Shown here one piece after another: positions 46,111 to 54,643 of a DNA stretch of 64,000 nt. This DNA comes from Bradyrhizobium sp. Gha (GTDB taxonomy: Bacteria > Pseudomonadota > Alphaproteobacteria > Rhizobiales > Xanthobacteraceae), in the NCBI RefSeq assembly GCF_900113735.1, contig NZ_FOQM01000010.1:109941-173940 (forward strand). The letters are read 5' to 3'. A model generated the notes under the pieces. It saw only the letters and a list, made by a program, of their open reading frames with translations. It searched no databases and was not told where the DNA came from. Position 1 is the first letter of the stretch; every line of letters begins with the position of its first letter. Position numbers and translations under genes: made by a program.

Positions 46111-46181
46111 TTGCGAGCGAAGCGAAGCAATCCAGCACTCTCACCGCGGAGACAGCCTGGATTGCTTCGCTTCGCTCGCAA
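46111..46181. repeat. Large palindromic intergenic repeat (REP/BIME-like)
   Basis: Two 25-base arms (46111-46135 and 46157-46181) are perfectly complementary, separated by 21 bases. The arm begins TTGCGAGCGAAGCGAAGCAA. This is a repeat I recall being scattered in many alphaproteobacterial genomes. It lies between the ends of the convergent argC and MAPEG genes, where its transcript hairpin may also serve as a bidirectional terminator or stabiliser. Confidence 0.85.
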
Positions 46182-46198
46182 TGACGTTGGAGAGAGCT

Positions 46199-46597
46199 TC
46201 AGAACACCTTGAAGATCGCGAGCGCCAGCACGGCCTGGGCCAGGAAGCCGACGGTGAAGGCGAGCGTACGGAATACCGGGATGCCGAGCGCATACACGAT
46301 CACATGCGCGACGCGCGACCAGAAATAGACCACGCAGGCGAGCACGGTCCATTTCGAGGAATAGTCGATCGCGTTCAGGATCAGCACCAGCGGTGCGAAC
46401 AGCACGAGATTCTCGACCGCGTTGTCATGGGCGAACATCAGGCGGTTCGCCCATTCGGCCTGAGGCTTGTCGCCGCGGGAAGGGTTGGCCATGGCGCCGG
46501 CGAGCCCACGAACCTGGCAACGGTTGATGGTATAGGGGATCCAGAGGATTCCGGTCAGGATCACCGTACAGGTCAGCCAGAACAATTCACGCGTCAT
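46199..46597 (-). CDS. MAPEG family membrane protein
   Basis: This 132-residue protein has four transmembrane helices in the MAPEG pattern (membrane-associated proteins in eicosanoid and glutathione metabolism). The conserved RLMFAHDNAVENLVLFAPLVL (the Asn-Glu pair for glutathione in helix 2) and the SRVAHVIVYALGIPVFRTL motif are visible. Bacterial members may act as glutathione transferases on hydrophobic compounds. It is monocistronic, convergent with argC across the palindromic repeat. Confidence 0.9.
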   Translation of the reverse strand: MTRELFWLTCTVILTGILWIPYTINRCQVRGLAGAMANPSRGDKPQAEWANRLMFAHDNAVENLVLFAPLVLILNAIDYSSKWTVLACVVYFWSRVAHVIVYALGIPVFRTLAFTVGFLAQAVLALAIFKVF

Positions 46598-46654
46598 AAT
46601 CCGGTCCCCTCCAAATCGATACCGTGAGCTTATACGAAAGCGCGCGCTGTTGCG

Positions 46655-48466
46655 CTATGCGCGAACCCTGACATAGCTGCCTGGCGCGTCCTCGATCGGG
46701 GGCAGCGCCTCGGTGCCGACGCTGCGCGCGGGCACTTCCTCCGGGTCGAGCGCGCCCAGCCATTCACGCCAGTCCGGCCACCACGAGCCCTTGTGCTCGA
46801 CCGCGCCCTTCATCCACTCGGCGATGGTGACGTCCTTGATGTTGTCGTTGGTCCAGTACTGGTACTTGTTCGAGGCCGGCGGATTGACCACGCCGGCGAT
46901 GTGGCCGGAGCCCGACAGCACGTATTTCACGGGCCCGCCGAAGAATTGCGAGCCGTACAGCACGGATTCTGCTGGCGCGATGTGGTCTTCGCGGGTGGCG
47001 AGGTTGTAGACGGGCACCTTGACCTTGGAGAGGTCGAGCAGCGTGTTGTCGAGCACCAAGGTGCCGGTCGACAACCGGTTCTCCAGATAGCAGTTGCGCA
47101 AATAATAGGAATGGTTCGCCTGCGTCATCCGCGTCGCGTCGGAATTCCAGTGCAGCAGGTCGAACGCACTCGGCTCCTTGCCCTTGAGGTAGTTGCTGAC
47201 GACGTAGGACCAGATCAAATCGTTCGAGCGCAGCATGTTGAAGGCCATCGCCATCTTGGAGCCTTCGAGCACGCCCGACATCTTCATGTCCTGCTCGAGC
47301 GCGGCGATCTGGCCCTCGTCGACGAACACGAGGAGATCGCCGGCATGGGTGAAGTCGACTTGCGCCGCAAAGAACGTCGCCGACGTCACGCGCTGGCGCC
47401 GCTTCTCGGCGAGCCAGGCCAGCGTGGTCGCCAGCATGGTGCCGCCGACGCAATAGCCGGCCGTGTGCACCTTCAGCTCGCCGGTGACCTTCTCGATCAC
47501 GTCCATCGCCGTGAGCGGGCCTTCCTTCATGTAGTCTTCCCAGCTCTTGCCTCCGAGCTTCTTGTCGGGATTGACCCATGAGATCACGAACACGGTGATG
47601 CCCTGGTCGACACACCACTTGATGTAGGATTTCTCCGGCTTGAGATCGAGAATGTAGAACTTGTTGATCCAGGGCGGCACGATCAGGAGCGGCGTGCGCA
47701 GCACCTTCTCCGTGCTCGGAGAATACTGGATCAGCTGCATCATCTCGTTCTGGTAGATCACCTTGCCCGGCGTCGTCGCCATGTTGACGCCGACCACGAG
47801 ATTGTCGGGATTGGACTGGCGGATCTTCAGCATGCCCTTGCCGGCCGCGATGTCCTCGGCCAGCATCGTCAGGCCGCGCGCGAGGTTCTCGCCGCTGCTT
47901 GCAACCGTCTCGCGCAGCACCTCCGGATTGGTCAGCACGAAATTCGAGGGCGAGATCGCGTTGGTGATCTGCTGGACGTAGAACTCGGCCTTGCGGCGGG
48001 TCTGCGGATCGAGCTCGGCGTCATGCACCAATTCCTGCGCCCATTTGCTGGTGAGCAGATAGAGCTGCATCATGAAATCGAAGAACTGGTTCGACTTCCA
48101 TTCCGGATCGGCGAAGCGCTTGTCGCGCGGGGAGGGTGATATCGCGGGCTGGGCATCCTGGCCGGCCATCCGCCGCGCCGCAGAGCCCCAGAGATCGAGA
48201 TAATCCTTTGCAAGTTTGGTCTGCAGGTCGGACGCACGCGATTGGTCCGATAACCAATACTCGGCGACCGACGTGAAGGTCTTGACGACCTCGGTGAGCT
48301 CGGCCGGTGGGCGGTCCTGCACCTCGCCGCTTTCGCGCGGCTTCAGATACGCGGCGAGCGCCTTGCCGCCGCCCTCCATCGCCCGCGCGACATTCATCGC
48401 GAAGGCTTCCGCATCGAACTTCATTTCGGACTTTGACTTGGGCGTGTCGGTCGTGACGGTACTCAT
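46655..48466 (-). CDS. phaC: Class I poly(3-hydroxyalkanoate) synthase
   Basis: PhaC polymerises 3-hydroxybutyryl-CoA into storage granules in the cytoplasm. The 603-residue protein has a helical N-terminal domain of ~200 residues and an alpha/beta hydrolase core. The lipase-box-like GYCVGGTML carries the catalytic Cys (about residue 327). The catalytic His is in SGSGHIAGVVNPP near residue 515, and the Asp lies in between. Length and sequence match class I enzymes, which need no PhaE or PhaR subunit. phaA, phaB and phaR are not nearby. Confidence 0.95.
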   Translation of the reverse strand: MSTVTTDTPKSKSEMKFDAEAFAMNVARAMEGGGKALAAYLKPRESGEVQDRPPAELTEVVKTFTSVAEYWLSDQSRASDLQTKLAKDYLDLWGSAARRMAGQDAQPAISPSPRDKRFADPEWKSNQFFDFMMQLYLLTSKWAQELVHDAELDPQTRRKAEFYVQQITNAISPSNFVLTNPEVLRETVASSGENLARGLTMLAEDIAAGKGMLKIRQSNPDNLVVGVNMATTPGKVIYQNEMMQLIQYSPSTEKVLRTPLLIVPPWINKFYILDLKPEKSYIKWCVDQGITVFVISWVNPDKKLGGKSWEDYMKEGPLTAMDVIEKVTGELKVHTAGYCVGGTMLATTLAWLAEKRRQRVTSATFFAAQVDFTHAGDLLVFVDEGQIAALEQDMKMSGVLEGSKMAMAFNMLRSNDLIWSYVVSNYLKGKEPSAFDLLHWNSDATRMTQANHSYYLRNCYLENRLSTGTLVLDNTLLDLSKVKVPVYNLATREDHIAPAESVLYGSQFFGGPVKYVLSGSGHIAGVVNPPASNKYQYWTNDNIKDVTIAEWMKGAVEHKGSWWPDWREWLGALDPEEVPARSVGTEALPPIEDAPGSYVRVRA

Positions 48467-48719
48467 GGCGACGACAGTAACAATTCATTCTGTATTCGTC
48501 ACCGCGAAGCTCGCTGGTTTCGCGCTAAAGAGGTGCGAAGATGTGCTGCACTGCGACAAAGCTTCTTGCTTTTGTCACAATCGCCGTGCACCTCTCGGTC
48601 CGTGGGCCTTCGATGATTTCTCGCTCGTGCCATTTGTGGGCAGCAATGGTTTGAGCTTGGGCAGGTTGTTGGTTAAGCTACCGGCAGCCTGACGTTGGGA
48701 CGAGTAGGGGATTTCCCAG

Positions 48720-48995
48720 GTGTTGACGTTGTGGGACCTGCAAAAGACGCGGCTGGCGTGCTGCGCGCTGCTGATGGTGGTGTTCGCGTTGGGTGGCTGC
48801 TCGAGTCAGCTTGCCGACATGACGGCTGCCGATACGGCGGCCCATCCCAAGGAGCCGGGTGCCTATTTGCCGGTCCACGATCTGCCGCCGGACCGTGATC
48901 AGGCGATCATCCCGCTCGACCAGCGCGTCAAGATCGAGGCTGAGCTAGCGGCCGCGCGCGACCGTCAGGCCGTCGCCGCCAAGGATGCCAAATAG
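48720..48995 (+). CDS. Small lipoprotein, hypothetical
   Basis: This 91-residue protein has a short N-terminal hydrophobic segment and lipobox FALGGCSS, so it should be lipidated at Cys ~27. The mature part is polar, with PVHDLPPDRDQAIIPLDQR and an Ala-rich helical end. GTG 48720 gives the full signal peptide; TTG 48723 or 48729 would also work and ATG 48774 would leave too short a signal. An AGGGG site lies ~10 bases upstream. It looks like small lipoproteins found upstream of the aminotransferase-hom block in rhizobia, but I cannot name a function. Confidence 0.75.
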   Translation: MLTLWDLQKTRLACCALLMVVFALGGCSSQLADMTAADTAAHPKEPGAYLPVHDLPPDRDQAIIPLDQRVKIEAELAAARDRQAVAAKDAK

Positions 48996-49239
48996 AACGC
49001 CAATGCGCGGCGGCACGGTCACCGGGCGGCGCAAGGTAATCGCTGGCGCCCCCGCCACTCCGTGCTAAAAGACTCCAATTCAGCCGAGAGTCAGGACGAA
49101 GGAGTTCAGTCCTCGTCGTCGAATTTCACTCTAAGTATCTGATTTTGAGTGATTTTTGTGCGCAGGGCGAGGCCTTCTCGAAAGGGCGACCATCGCCCTT
49201 CGATTCTGTCTTGACCGGTGGCCCGGAGCCCAGAGAGCC

Positions 49240-50460
49240 ATGGACGATTTTTACCGCATCCGCCGCCTTCCGCCTTACGTGTTCGAGCAGGTCAACCGGG
49301 CCAAGGCGGCCGCGCGGAATGCCGGCGCCGACATCATCGATCTCGGCATGGGCAACCCGGATCTGCCGGCCCCGCCGCACGTGCTGGAGAAGCTCAAGGA
49401 GACGCTGGGCAAGCCGCGCACCGACCGCTATTCGGCCTCCCGCGGCATCCCCGGTCTGCGCCGGGCCCAGGCCGCCTATTACGAGCGCCGCTTCGGTGTG
49501 AAGCTCAATCCCGACACCCAGGTGGTGGCGACGCTCGGTTCAAAGGAAGGCTTTGCCAACGTGGCGCAGGCGATCACCGCGCCGGGCGACGTGATCCTCT
49601 GTCCGAACCCGAGCTATCCGATTCACGCCTTCGGCTTTTTGATGGCGGGCGGTGTGATCCGCTCGGTGCCCTCGGAGCCGACGCCGCAATTCTTCGAGGC
49701 TGCGGAGCGGGCGATCGTGCATTCGATCCCGAAGCCGCTCGCGCTCGTCGTCTGCTATCCTTCGAACCCGACCGCCTATGTCGCGAGCCTCGATTTCTAC
49801 AAGGACCTGGTCGCATTCGCGAAGAAGCACGAGATCCTGATCCTGTCCGATCTCGCCTATGCCGAGGTCTATTTCGACGAGAGCAATCCGCCGCCCTCGG
49901 TGCTCCAGGTGCCGGGCGCCATCGACGTCACCGTCGAGTTCACCTCGATGTCGAAGACCTATTCGATGGCGGGCTGGCGCATGGGCTTCGCGGTCGGCAA
50001 CGAGCGCGTGATCGCGGCGCTCGCCCGCGTCAAATCGTACCTCGACTACGGCGCCTTCACGCCGGTGCAGGTCGCCGCGACTGCGGCACTGAACGGTCCC
50101 GATGATTGCATCAAGGAGATGCGCGACACCTATCGCAAGCGTCGCGACGCGCTGGTGGAGTCGTTCGGCCGCGCGGGTTGGGACATTCCGCCCCCGGAAG
50201 CCTCGATGTTCGCCTGGGTGCCGCTGCCGGAGGCCTTCCGCAGCGTCGGCAGCATGCAGTTCGCGACCCTGATGGTGGAGAAATCGGGTGTTGCGGTCTC
50301 GCCCGGCGTCGGCTTCGGCGAGCATGGCGAAGGATATGTCCGCATCGCCATGGTGGAAAACGAGCAACGGATCAGGCAGGCCGCGCGCGGCGTGCGCCGC
50401 TTCCTTGAAAGCGGCATCGAAACGTTGCACAACGTCGTTCCACTCGCCAACAGGCGCTAA
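49240..50460 (+). CDS. Class I/II aminotransferase (AlaC / LL-DAP aminotransferase-like)
   Basis: This PLP-dependent transaminase (406 residues) has the pattern of glutamate-pyruvate aminotransferase AlaC: N terminus YRIRRLPPYVFEQV, MGNPDLPAPPHV, SRGIPGLRRA, and PNPSYPIH. The PLP Lys is in SMSKTYSMAGWRMGF (about residue 245). ATG 49240 is chosen over a longer frame to 49156. hom follows 28 bases after the stop. This pairing suggests supply of amino groups around aspartate-family amino acids; the precise donor and acceptor are not decidable here. Confidence 0.92.
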   Translation: MDDFYRIRRLPPYVFEQVNRAKAAARNAGADIIDLGMGNPDLPAPPHVLEKLKETLGKPRTDRYSASRGIPGLRRAQAAYYERRFGVKLNPDTQVVATLGSKEGFANVAQAITAPGDVILCPNPSYPIHAFGFLMAGGVIRSVPSEPTPQFFEAAERAIVHSIPKPLALVVCYPSNPTAYVASLDFYKDLVAFAKKHEILILSDLAYAEVYFDESNPPPSVLQVPGAIDVTVEFTSMSKTYSMAGWRMGFAVGNERVIAALARVKSYLDYGAFTPVQVAATAALNGPDDCIKEMRDTYRKRRDALVESFGRAGWDIPPPEASMFAWVPLPEAFRSVGSMQFATLMVEKSGVAVSPGVGFGEHGEGYVRIAMVENEQRIRQAARGVRRFLESGIETLHNVVPLANRR

Positions 50461-50488
50461 TTCTCTTCTGCAGGTTCACTAAAGCATC

Positions 50489-51805
50489 ATGGTTGCACCC
50501 CTGAAAGTGGGCATAGCGGGGCTCGGCACCGTGGGCGCCGAAGTTGTCCGTTTGATCGAGACGCAGGCGCGCGTGCTCGCGGGCCGTTCCGGCCGCGGCA
50601 TTCGCGTCGTCGCCGTGACGGCGCGTTCGAAGGCCAAGAAGCGCGCCATCGACCTGCGCGGCGTCGAATGGGCGAAGGATCCGCTGGCTGTCGCCACGCA
50701 TCCCGAGGTCGACTGCTTTGTCGAGTTGATGGGCGGCGCAGGCGATCCCGCGCTGGCCGCGGTCGAAGCCGCCCTCGGTGCCGGCAAGTCCGTCGTCACC
50801 GCGAACAAGGCGTTGCTCGCCAAGCACGGTCTGAAGCTCGCCAAATCGGCCGAAAAGCATGGCGGCGCGCTGAATTTCGAGGCAGCGGTCGGCGCCGCGA
50901 TCCCCGTCATCAAGACGTTACGTGAAGGTCTCGCCGGAACCGGCATCGAGCGCGTCTATGGCATCCTCAACGGCACCTGCAATTATATCCTGACGCGAAT
51001 GGAGCAGGAGGGCCTGTCGTTTGCCGAGTGCCTCAAGGATGCGCAGCGGCTCGGCTATGCCGAGGCCAATCCGTCCTTCGACGTCGACGGCCACGATACC
51101 GCGCAGAAGCTCGCCATTCTCGCCAGCCTCGCTTTCGGCACGAAAGTTGCTCAAAGCGCTGTCTATGTCGAAGGCATCTCCTCCATCGCGCCGGAAGATC
51201 TGCGCGCGGCCGCCGATCTCGGCTACCGCGTCAAGCTGCTCGGCGTTGCGGTGCGCACCGCGAAGGGTATCGAGCAGCGCGTGCATCCGACCATGGTGCC
51301 AAAAACCTCCTCGATCGCGCAGGTGATGGGTGTCACCAACGCGGTTACGATCGATGGAGAGGGCATTCCCCCGATTACGCTGGTCGGACCCGGCGCGGGT
51401 GGTGCGGCGACGGCATCCGCTGTCGTCGCCGATATCGCCGATGTTGCGCGCGGCATCCGCGCCAATCCGTTCGGCCGGCCCATCGCGCAGCTGCGCGACA
51501 CCACGAAGGCGCCGATGGAGCGGCATGAAGGCGGCTACTACATCCGCCTTCTGGCGCGCGATTTCCCGGGCACCGCGGCCGCGATCGCGACCCGGCTGGC
51601 AGAGCAGAAGATTTCGATCGAGTCGATCGTGCAGCGCCATCCCAATGGCGGCGCCGCATCGGCAAACGGCAAGGCTGTGCCCGTGCCCGTCATCCTGATC
51701 ACCTATGCCACGCATGAGGACGCCGTACGACGCGCGCTCGCCGCCGTGCAGAGAGACAAGGTGATCAGCGGACGGCCGCAGGTCATCAGGATTGAGAAGA
51801 ACTAG
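50489..51805 (+). CDS. hom: Homoserine dehydrogenase
   Basis: This enzyme reduces aspartate semialdehyde to homoserine for threonine and methionine. The 438-residue protein has the NAD-binding GIAGLGTVGAEVVRLIE, the dehydrogenase core with GILNGTCNYILTRM, the catalytic region YAEANPSFDVDGHDTAQKL, and a C-terminal ACT domain (~355-435) for feedback control, probably by threonine. It lies after the aminotransferase gene and is followed by a repeat and glpX, the usual local order in this group. The stop codon overlaps the repeat that begins at 51804. Confidence 0.96.
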   Translation: MVAPLKVGIAGLGTVGAEVVRLIETQARVLAGRSGRGIRVVAVTARSKAKKRAIDLRGVEWAKDPLAVATHPEVDCFVELMGGAGDPALAAVEAALGAGKSVVTANKALLAKHGLKLAKSAEKHGGALNFEAAVGAAIPVIKTLREGLAGTGIERVYGILNGTCNYILTRMEQEGLSFAECLKDAQRLGYAEANPSFDVDGHDTAQKLAILASLAFGTKVAQSAVYVEGISSIAPEDLRAAADLGYRVKLLGVAVRTAKGIEQRVHPTMVPKTSSIAQVMGVTNAVTIDGEGIPPITLVGPGAGGAATASAVVADIADVARGIRANPFGRPIAQLRDTTKAPMERHEGGYYIRLLARDFPGTAAAIATRLAEQKISIESIVQRHPNGGAASANGKAVPVPVILITYATHEDAVRRALAAVQRDKVISGRPQVIRIEKN

Positions 51806-51874
51806 AGCATGATCCGGATCCGGAGGGCCGCGTTAGCGCAAAGTGTGAAGCGGTTTTCCGAAAAGAGCATGCTC
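51804..51874. repeat. Dispersed intergenic palindromic repeat fused to the hom stop
   Basis: Outer arms AGAGCATGATCCGGA (51804-51818) and TTTTCCGAAAAGAGCATGCTC's inner part (to 51874) are related in inverse orientation. Between them lie AAGTGTGAAGCGGTTTTCCG-type sequence and a short insertion. I recall this AGCATGATCCGGA family as very common in Bradyrhizobium intergenic DNA. Its first two bases are the last two of the hom TAG. Confidence 0.7.
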
Positions 51875-51964
51875 AAGAAATAAAACGGTTCGAACGAACT
51901 GTGGGTGTTACGAGTTGATGCGGGCAGGGCGTCCTGTCCAAAACTGTTTCGAAGGAGTTAGCCG

Positions 51965-52966
51965 ATGTCGACCCATATTGAAGTCCCCCCGCACGCCTTG
52001 CTCGAGCGCATTCTCACGCTGGAGATCGTGCGGGTGACGGAACGGGCGGCAGTGTCGTCGGCGCGGCTGCGCGGGCACGGACAGGAGAAGCCTGCCGACC
52101 AGGCCGCCGTCGACGCGATGCGCCGCGAGCTCAATAAATTGCCGATCCAGGGCACCATCGTGATCGGCGAGGGCGAGCGCGACGAAGCGCCGATGCTCTT
52201 CATCGGCGAGAAAGTCGGCATGAACACCGGTCCGGAAGTCGATATCGCGGTCGATCCGCTCGAAGGCACCACGCTGTGCGCCAAGAACATGCCGGGCTCG
52301 ATCGCCACGATGGCGATGGCCGATGGTGGCACCTTGCTGCACGCACCGGACGTCTACATGCAGAAGCTCGCGATCGGCCCCGGCTATGACAAGGGTGTCG
52401 TCGATCTCGATGCGAGCCCCGCCGATAACGTTCGCCGTCTCGCCAAGGCCAAGGGCGTCAAGCCTGAGGGTATCACCGTCCTCGTGCTCGATCGCCCGCG
52501 CCACGCCAGCATCATCGAGAGTGTGCGCTCGACCGGCGCTGCCGTGCGCCTCATCACCGACGGCGACGTCGCCGGCGTGATCCACTGCGCCGACCCCGAC
52601 AACACGGGCGTCGATATGTATCTCGGCACCGGCGGCGCACCGGAAGGCGTGCTCGCCGCGGTGGCGCTGCGCTGCATCGGCGGCCAGATGCAGTGCCGCC
52701 TGATTCTCGATTCCGGCGAGAAGATCGAGCGCGCAGCAAAGATGGGCGTCAACGATCCCAAGATGATCTACGGCATCGAGGACATGGCGCGCGGCGACTG
52801 CCTGTTCGCCGCGACCGGCGTCACGACCGGTTCGCTGCTGTCCGGCGTGAAATTCCGCAAGGACGGCGTGATCGAGACCGAGACGGTGGTGATGCGTTCC
52901 GTCACCGGCACCGTGCGCTACATCAAGGCCGAGCACCGCGAACTGGCGAAGTTTCATCTGGACTGA
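51965..52966 (+). CDS. glpX: Fructose-1,6-bisphosphatase, class II
   Basis: This Li-sensitive-fold FBPase of gluconeogenesis (and, in autotrophs, the Calvin cycle, where class II enzymes may also act on sedoheptulose bisphosphate) has 333 residues. The metal-binding motifs are GEGERDEAPML (about residue 75) and DPLEGTTLCA (~98), and the C terminus carries RGDCLFAATGVTTGSLL. A GAAGGAG site precedes the ATG. It is probably expressed with hom despite the repeat between them. Confidence 0.96.
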   Translation: MSTHIEVPPHALLERILTLEIVRVTERAAVSSARLRGHGQEKPADQAAVDAMRRELNKLPIQGTIVIGEGERDEAPMLFIGEKVGMNTGPEVDIAVDPLEGTTLCAKNMPGSIATMAMADGGTLLHAPDVYMQKLAIGPGYDKGVVDLDASPADNVRRLAKAKGVKPEGITVLVLDRPRHASIIESVRSTGAAVRLITDGDVAGVIHCADPDNTGVDMYLGTGGAPEGVLAAVALRCIGGQMQCRLILDSGEKIERAAKMGVNDPKMIYGIEDMARGDCLFAATGVTTGSLLSGVKFRKDGVIETETVVMRSVTGTVRYIKAEHRELAKFHLD

Positions 52967-52973
52967 TGTTCTC

Positions 52974-53065
52974 TGTCATTCCGGGGCTCGCGAAGCGAGA
53001 ACCCGGAATCGCGCGCCACAACTTCGAGATACCGGGTTCGCGTTGGTGCGCGTCCCGGAATGACA
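52974..53065. repeat. Second type of dispersed intergenic palindrome
   Basis: GTCATTCCGGG at the left end and CCCGGAATGAC at the right end are inverse complements. Internally, CTCGCGAAGCGAGAACCCGG forms a further hairpin, and ACCGGGTTCGCG matches it again. This is a widespread rhizobial intergenic element. It fills the gap between glpX and the HAD gene. Confidence 0.75.
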
Positions 53066-53087
53066 ATAAGAACAATAGGGGAAGCGC

Positions 53088-53807
53088 ATGTCCGATCTCT
53101 CCGCCGTCAAAGCCCTCGTCTTCGACGTGTTCGGCACGGTCGTGGACTGGCGCACCAGCCTGATCACCGATTTCATGTGGTGGGGGAAGGAGCGCGGCAT
53201 CAGCGCCGACTGGACAGCGCTCGTCGACGGCTGGCGCGGCATGTATGTCGCGTCGATGCAGGACGTGCGCGAGCATCCCGAGCGTGGCTACGTCATGCTG
53301 GACGATCTGCACCGCCGCTCGCTGGAAAAGCTGGTCGAGAAATTTGCCATCAGGGGCCTCACCGAGGCCGATCTCGATCATCTCACCAAGGGCTGGCACC
53401 GCCTCAATCCCTGGCCGGACAGCGTCGCCGGCCTGACCCGGCTGAAGACGAGATTCGTGATCTCGCCGCTGTCGAACGGCAACGTCGCGCTGCTCACCAA
53501 CATGGCGAAGCATGCGGGTCTGCCGTGGGATCTCATCATGTCGGCCGAATTGTTCGCGCACTACAAGCCCGATCCCGAAACTTATCTCGGCGCCGCAAGG
53601 CTGCTCGGCCTCAAGCCTGAAGAGGTGATGATGGTCGCCGCCCATAATGGCGATTTGGCCGCCGCGCAGAAGAACGGACTAAGGACCGCGTTCGTGGCGC
53701 GGCCGACCGAATACGGTCCGTTGCAGAAGGTCGATTTCGAGGCGACGGGACATTGGGACATTGTCGCCAAGGATTTTGGCGGGATCGCCGACAAGCTCGG
53801 CTGTTAG
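53088..53807 (+). CDS. Haloacid dehalogenase, type II (HAD superfamily)
   Basis: This 239-residue cytosolic hydrolase has the nucleophile Asp in VFDVFGTVVDWR (residues ~11-22), motif II Ser/Asn in SPLSNGN (~124), Lys in HYKPDPETY (~160) and acidic motif IV around AAHNGDLAAA. The pattern is that of L-2-haloacid dehalogenase, which hydrolyses 2-haloalkanoates to 2-hydroxyacids, though many family members have other substrates. An AGGGGAAG site precedes the ATG. The GntR regulator gene converges on it with only 10 bases between. Confidence 0.9.
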   Translation: MSDLSAVKALVFDVFGTVVDWRTSLITDFMWWGKERGISADWTALVDGWRGMYVASMQDVREHPERGYVMLDDLHRRSLEKLVEKFAIRGLTEADLDHLTKGWHRLNPWPDSVAGLTRLKTRFVISPLSNGNVALLTNMAKHAGLPWDLIMSAELFAHYKPDPETYLGAARLLGLKPEEVMMVAAHNGDLAAAQKNGLRTAFVARPTEYGPLQKVDFEATGHWDIVAKDFGGIADKLGC

Positions 53808-53817
53808 ACGTTGCGCC

Positions 53818-54483
53818 TCACGCGATCCTCAGCGTGGGCTCGTCCCCTTCCGTTTCCGCAAAACCCGCCTGCAAAACCTCTTCGCGCTTGTGGCGCAGAT
53901 GGGCGCGCAGGACGTGGGAGAGTCCGACGCCGTCACGGCGCTGGAGAGCGTTCAGGATCGCCTCGTGCTCCTGGACCGCGCGCGCCCAGCGCTGCGGCGT
54001 CATCGGCGTGACGTAGCGGGCGCGGCGGATGCGCGCGGTCACGGACGCGTAGAGTCCTGACAGCACGGGATTGCCGGCGGCATTGACGATCCCCTCGTGG
54101 ATGGCGCGGTTGCCGCGGTAATAATGGAGGAGATCGCCCTCGCGATAATGCTGCACCATCCCCGCATGCGCGGCCGCAATCTCCGCGATCTCTGCGTCGC
54201 TGATGCGCTCGCAGGCCAGCTCACCTGCCAGCGCTTCGAGCCCCTGGCAGACCTCGAAGAGGTCGCGCATGTCCTTGTCGGTCAATTTCGCCGCGCGCGA
54301 GCCGCGATGCGGGAGAAGCTGCACCAGGCCCTCGGCGGCCAGCACCTTGAGCGCTTCACGCAACGGCGTGCGCGAGATCTCGAGCCGCTCGCACAGCTCG
54401 CGCTCGGGAATCCGCGCGCCCGGCGGGATCTCGCCGTCGAGCAGAATGTCGCGGATGCGGCCGACCACCTCTTCATGCAGCAT
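53818..54483 (-). CDS. GntR family regulator with FCD domain
   Basis: This 221-residue one-component repressor has an N-terminal winged helix (ELCERLEISRTPLREALKVL, residues ~27-46) and an all-helical FCD ligand domain (~80-210) with the metal-binding His/Asp pattern around HEGIVNAAGN. It is divergent from the catabolic operon starting at 54598, and the 114-base gap holds two copies of a TTTTGAATGCAAAA-type palindrome, so local control is very likely. The ligand should be a substrate or CoA-pathway intermediate of that operon. Confidence 0.93.
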   Translation of the reverse strand: MLHEEVVGRIRDILLDGEIPPGARIPERELCERLEISRTPLREALKVLAAEGLVQLLPHRGSRAAKLTDKDMRDLFEVCQGLEALAGELACERISDAEIAEIAAAHAGMVQHYREGDLLHYYRGNRAIHEGIVNAAGNPVLSGLYASVTARIRRARYVTPMTPQRWARAVQEHEAILNALQRRDGVGLSHVLRAHLRHKREEVLQAGFAETEGDEPTLRIA

Positions 54484-54494
54484 GGGCTTCTCAA

Positions 54495-54643
54495 TTTTGA
54501 ATGCAAAAACGTTCCAATAGACGAAAGTTCAGGAATTATATCTTGAAAATCCCAAATTTTGCATTCAAAAATGCAAAAAACATGAGGGGACGCGGAGATG
54601 GACCAGGCGGTATCGGCGGACGACCTCGCTTTTGAATGCAAGA
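54495..54643. promoter_or_regulatory. GntR operator array, three copies
   Basis: TTTTGAATGCAAAA is at 54495-54508, its exact inverse complement at 54557-54570, and a 13-of-14 match at 54630-54643 inside the crotonase gene (codons 11-15). Centre distances are 62 and 73 bp, close to 6 and 7 helical turns. The second copy also overlaps an inverted repeat TTTTGCAT/ATGCAAAA (54557-54578). The sites are AT-rich islands in GC-rich DNA. This is the expected kind of site for an FCD-type GntR dimer; binding is inferred. Confidence 0.75.

Noticed and set aside
46775..47590. Plus-strand frame opposite phaC
   Set aside because: Shadow of the PHA synthase gene, which carries the GYCVGG active site.
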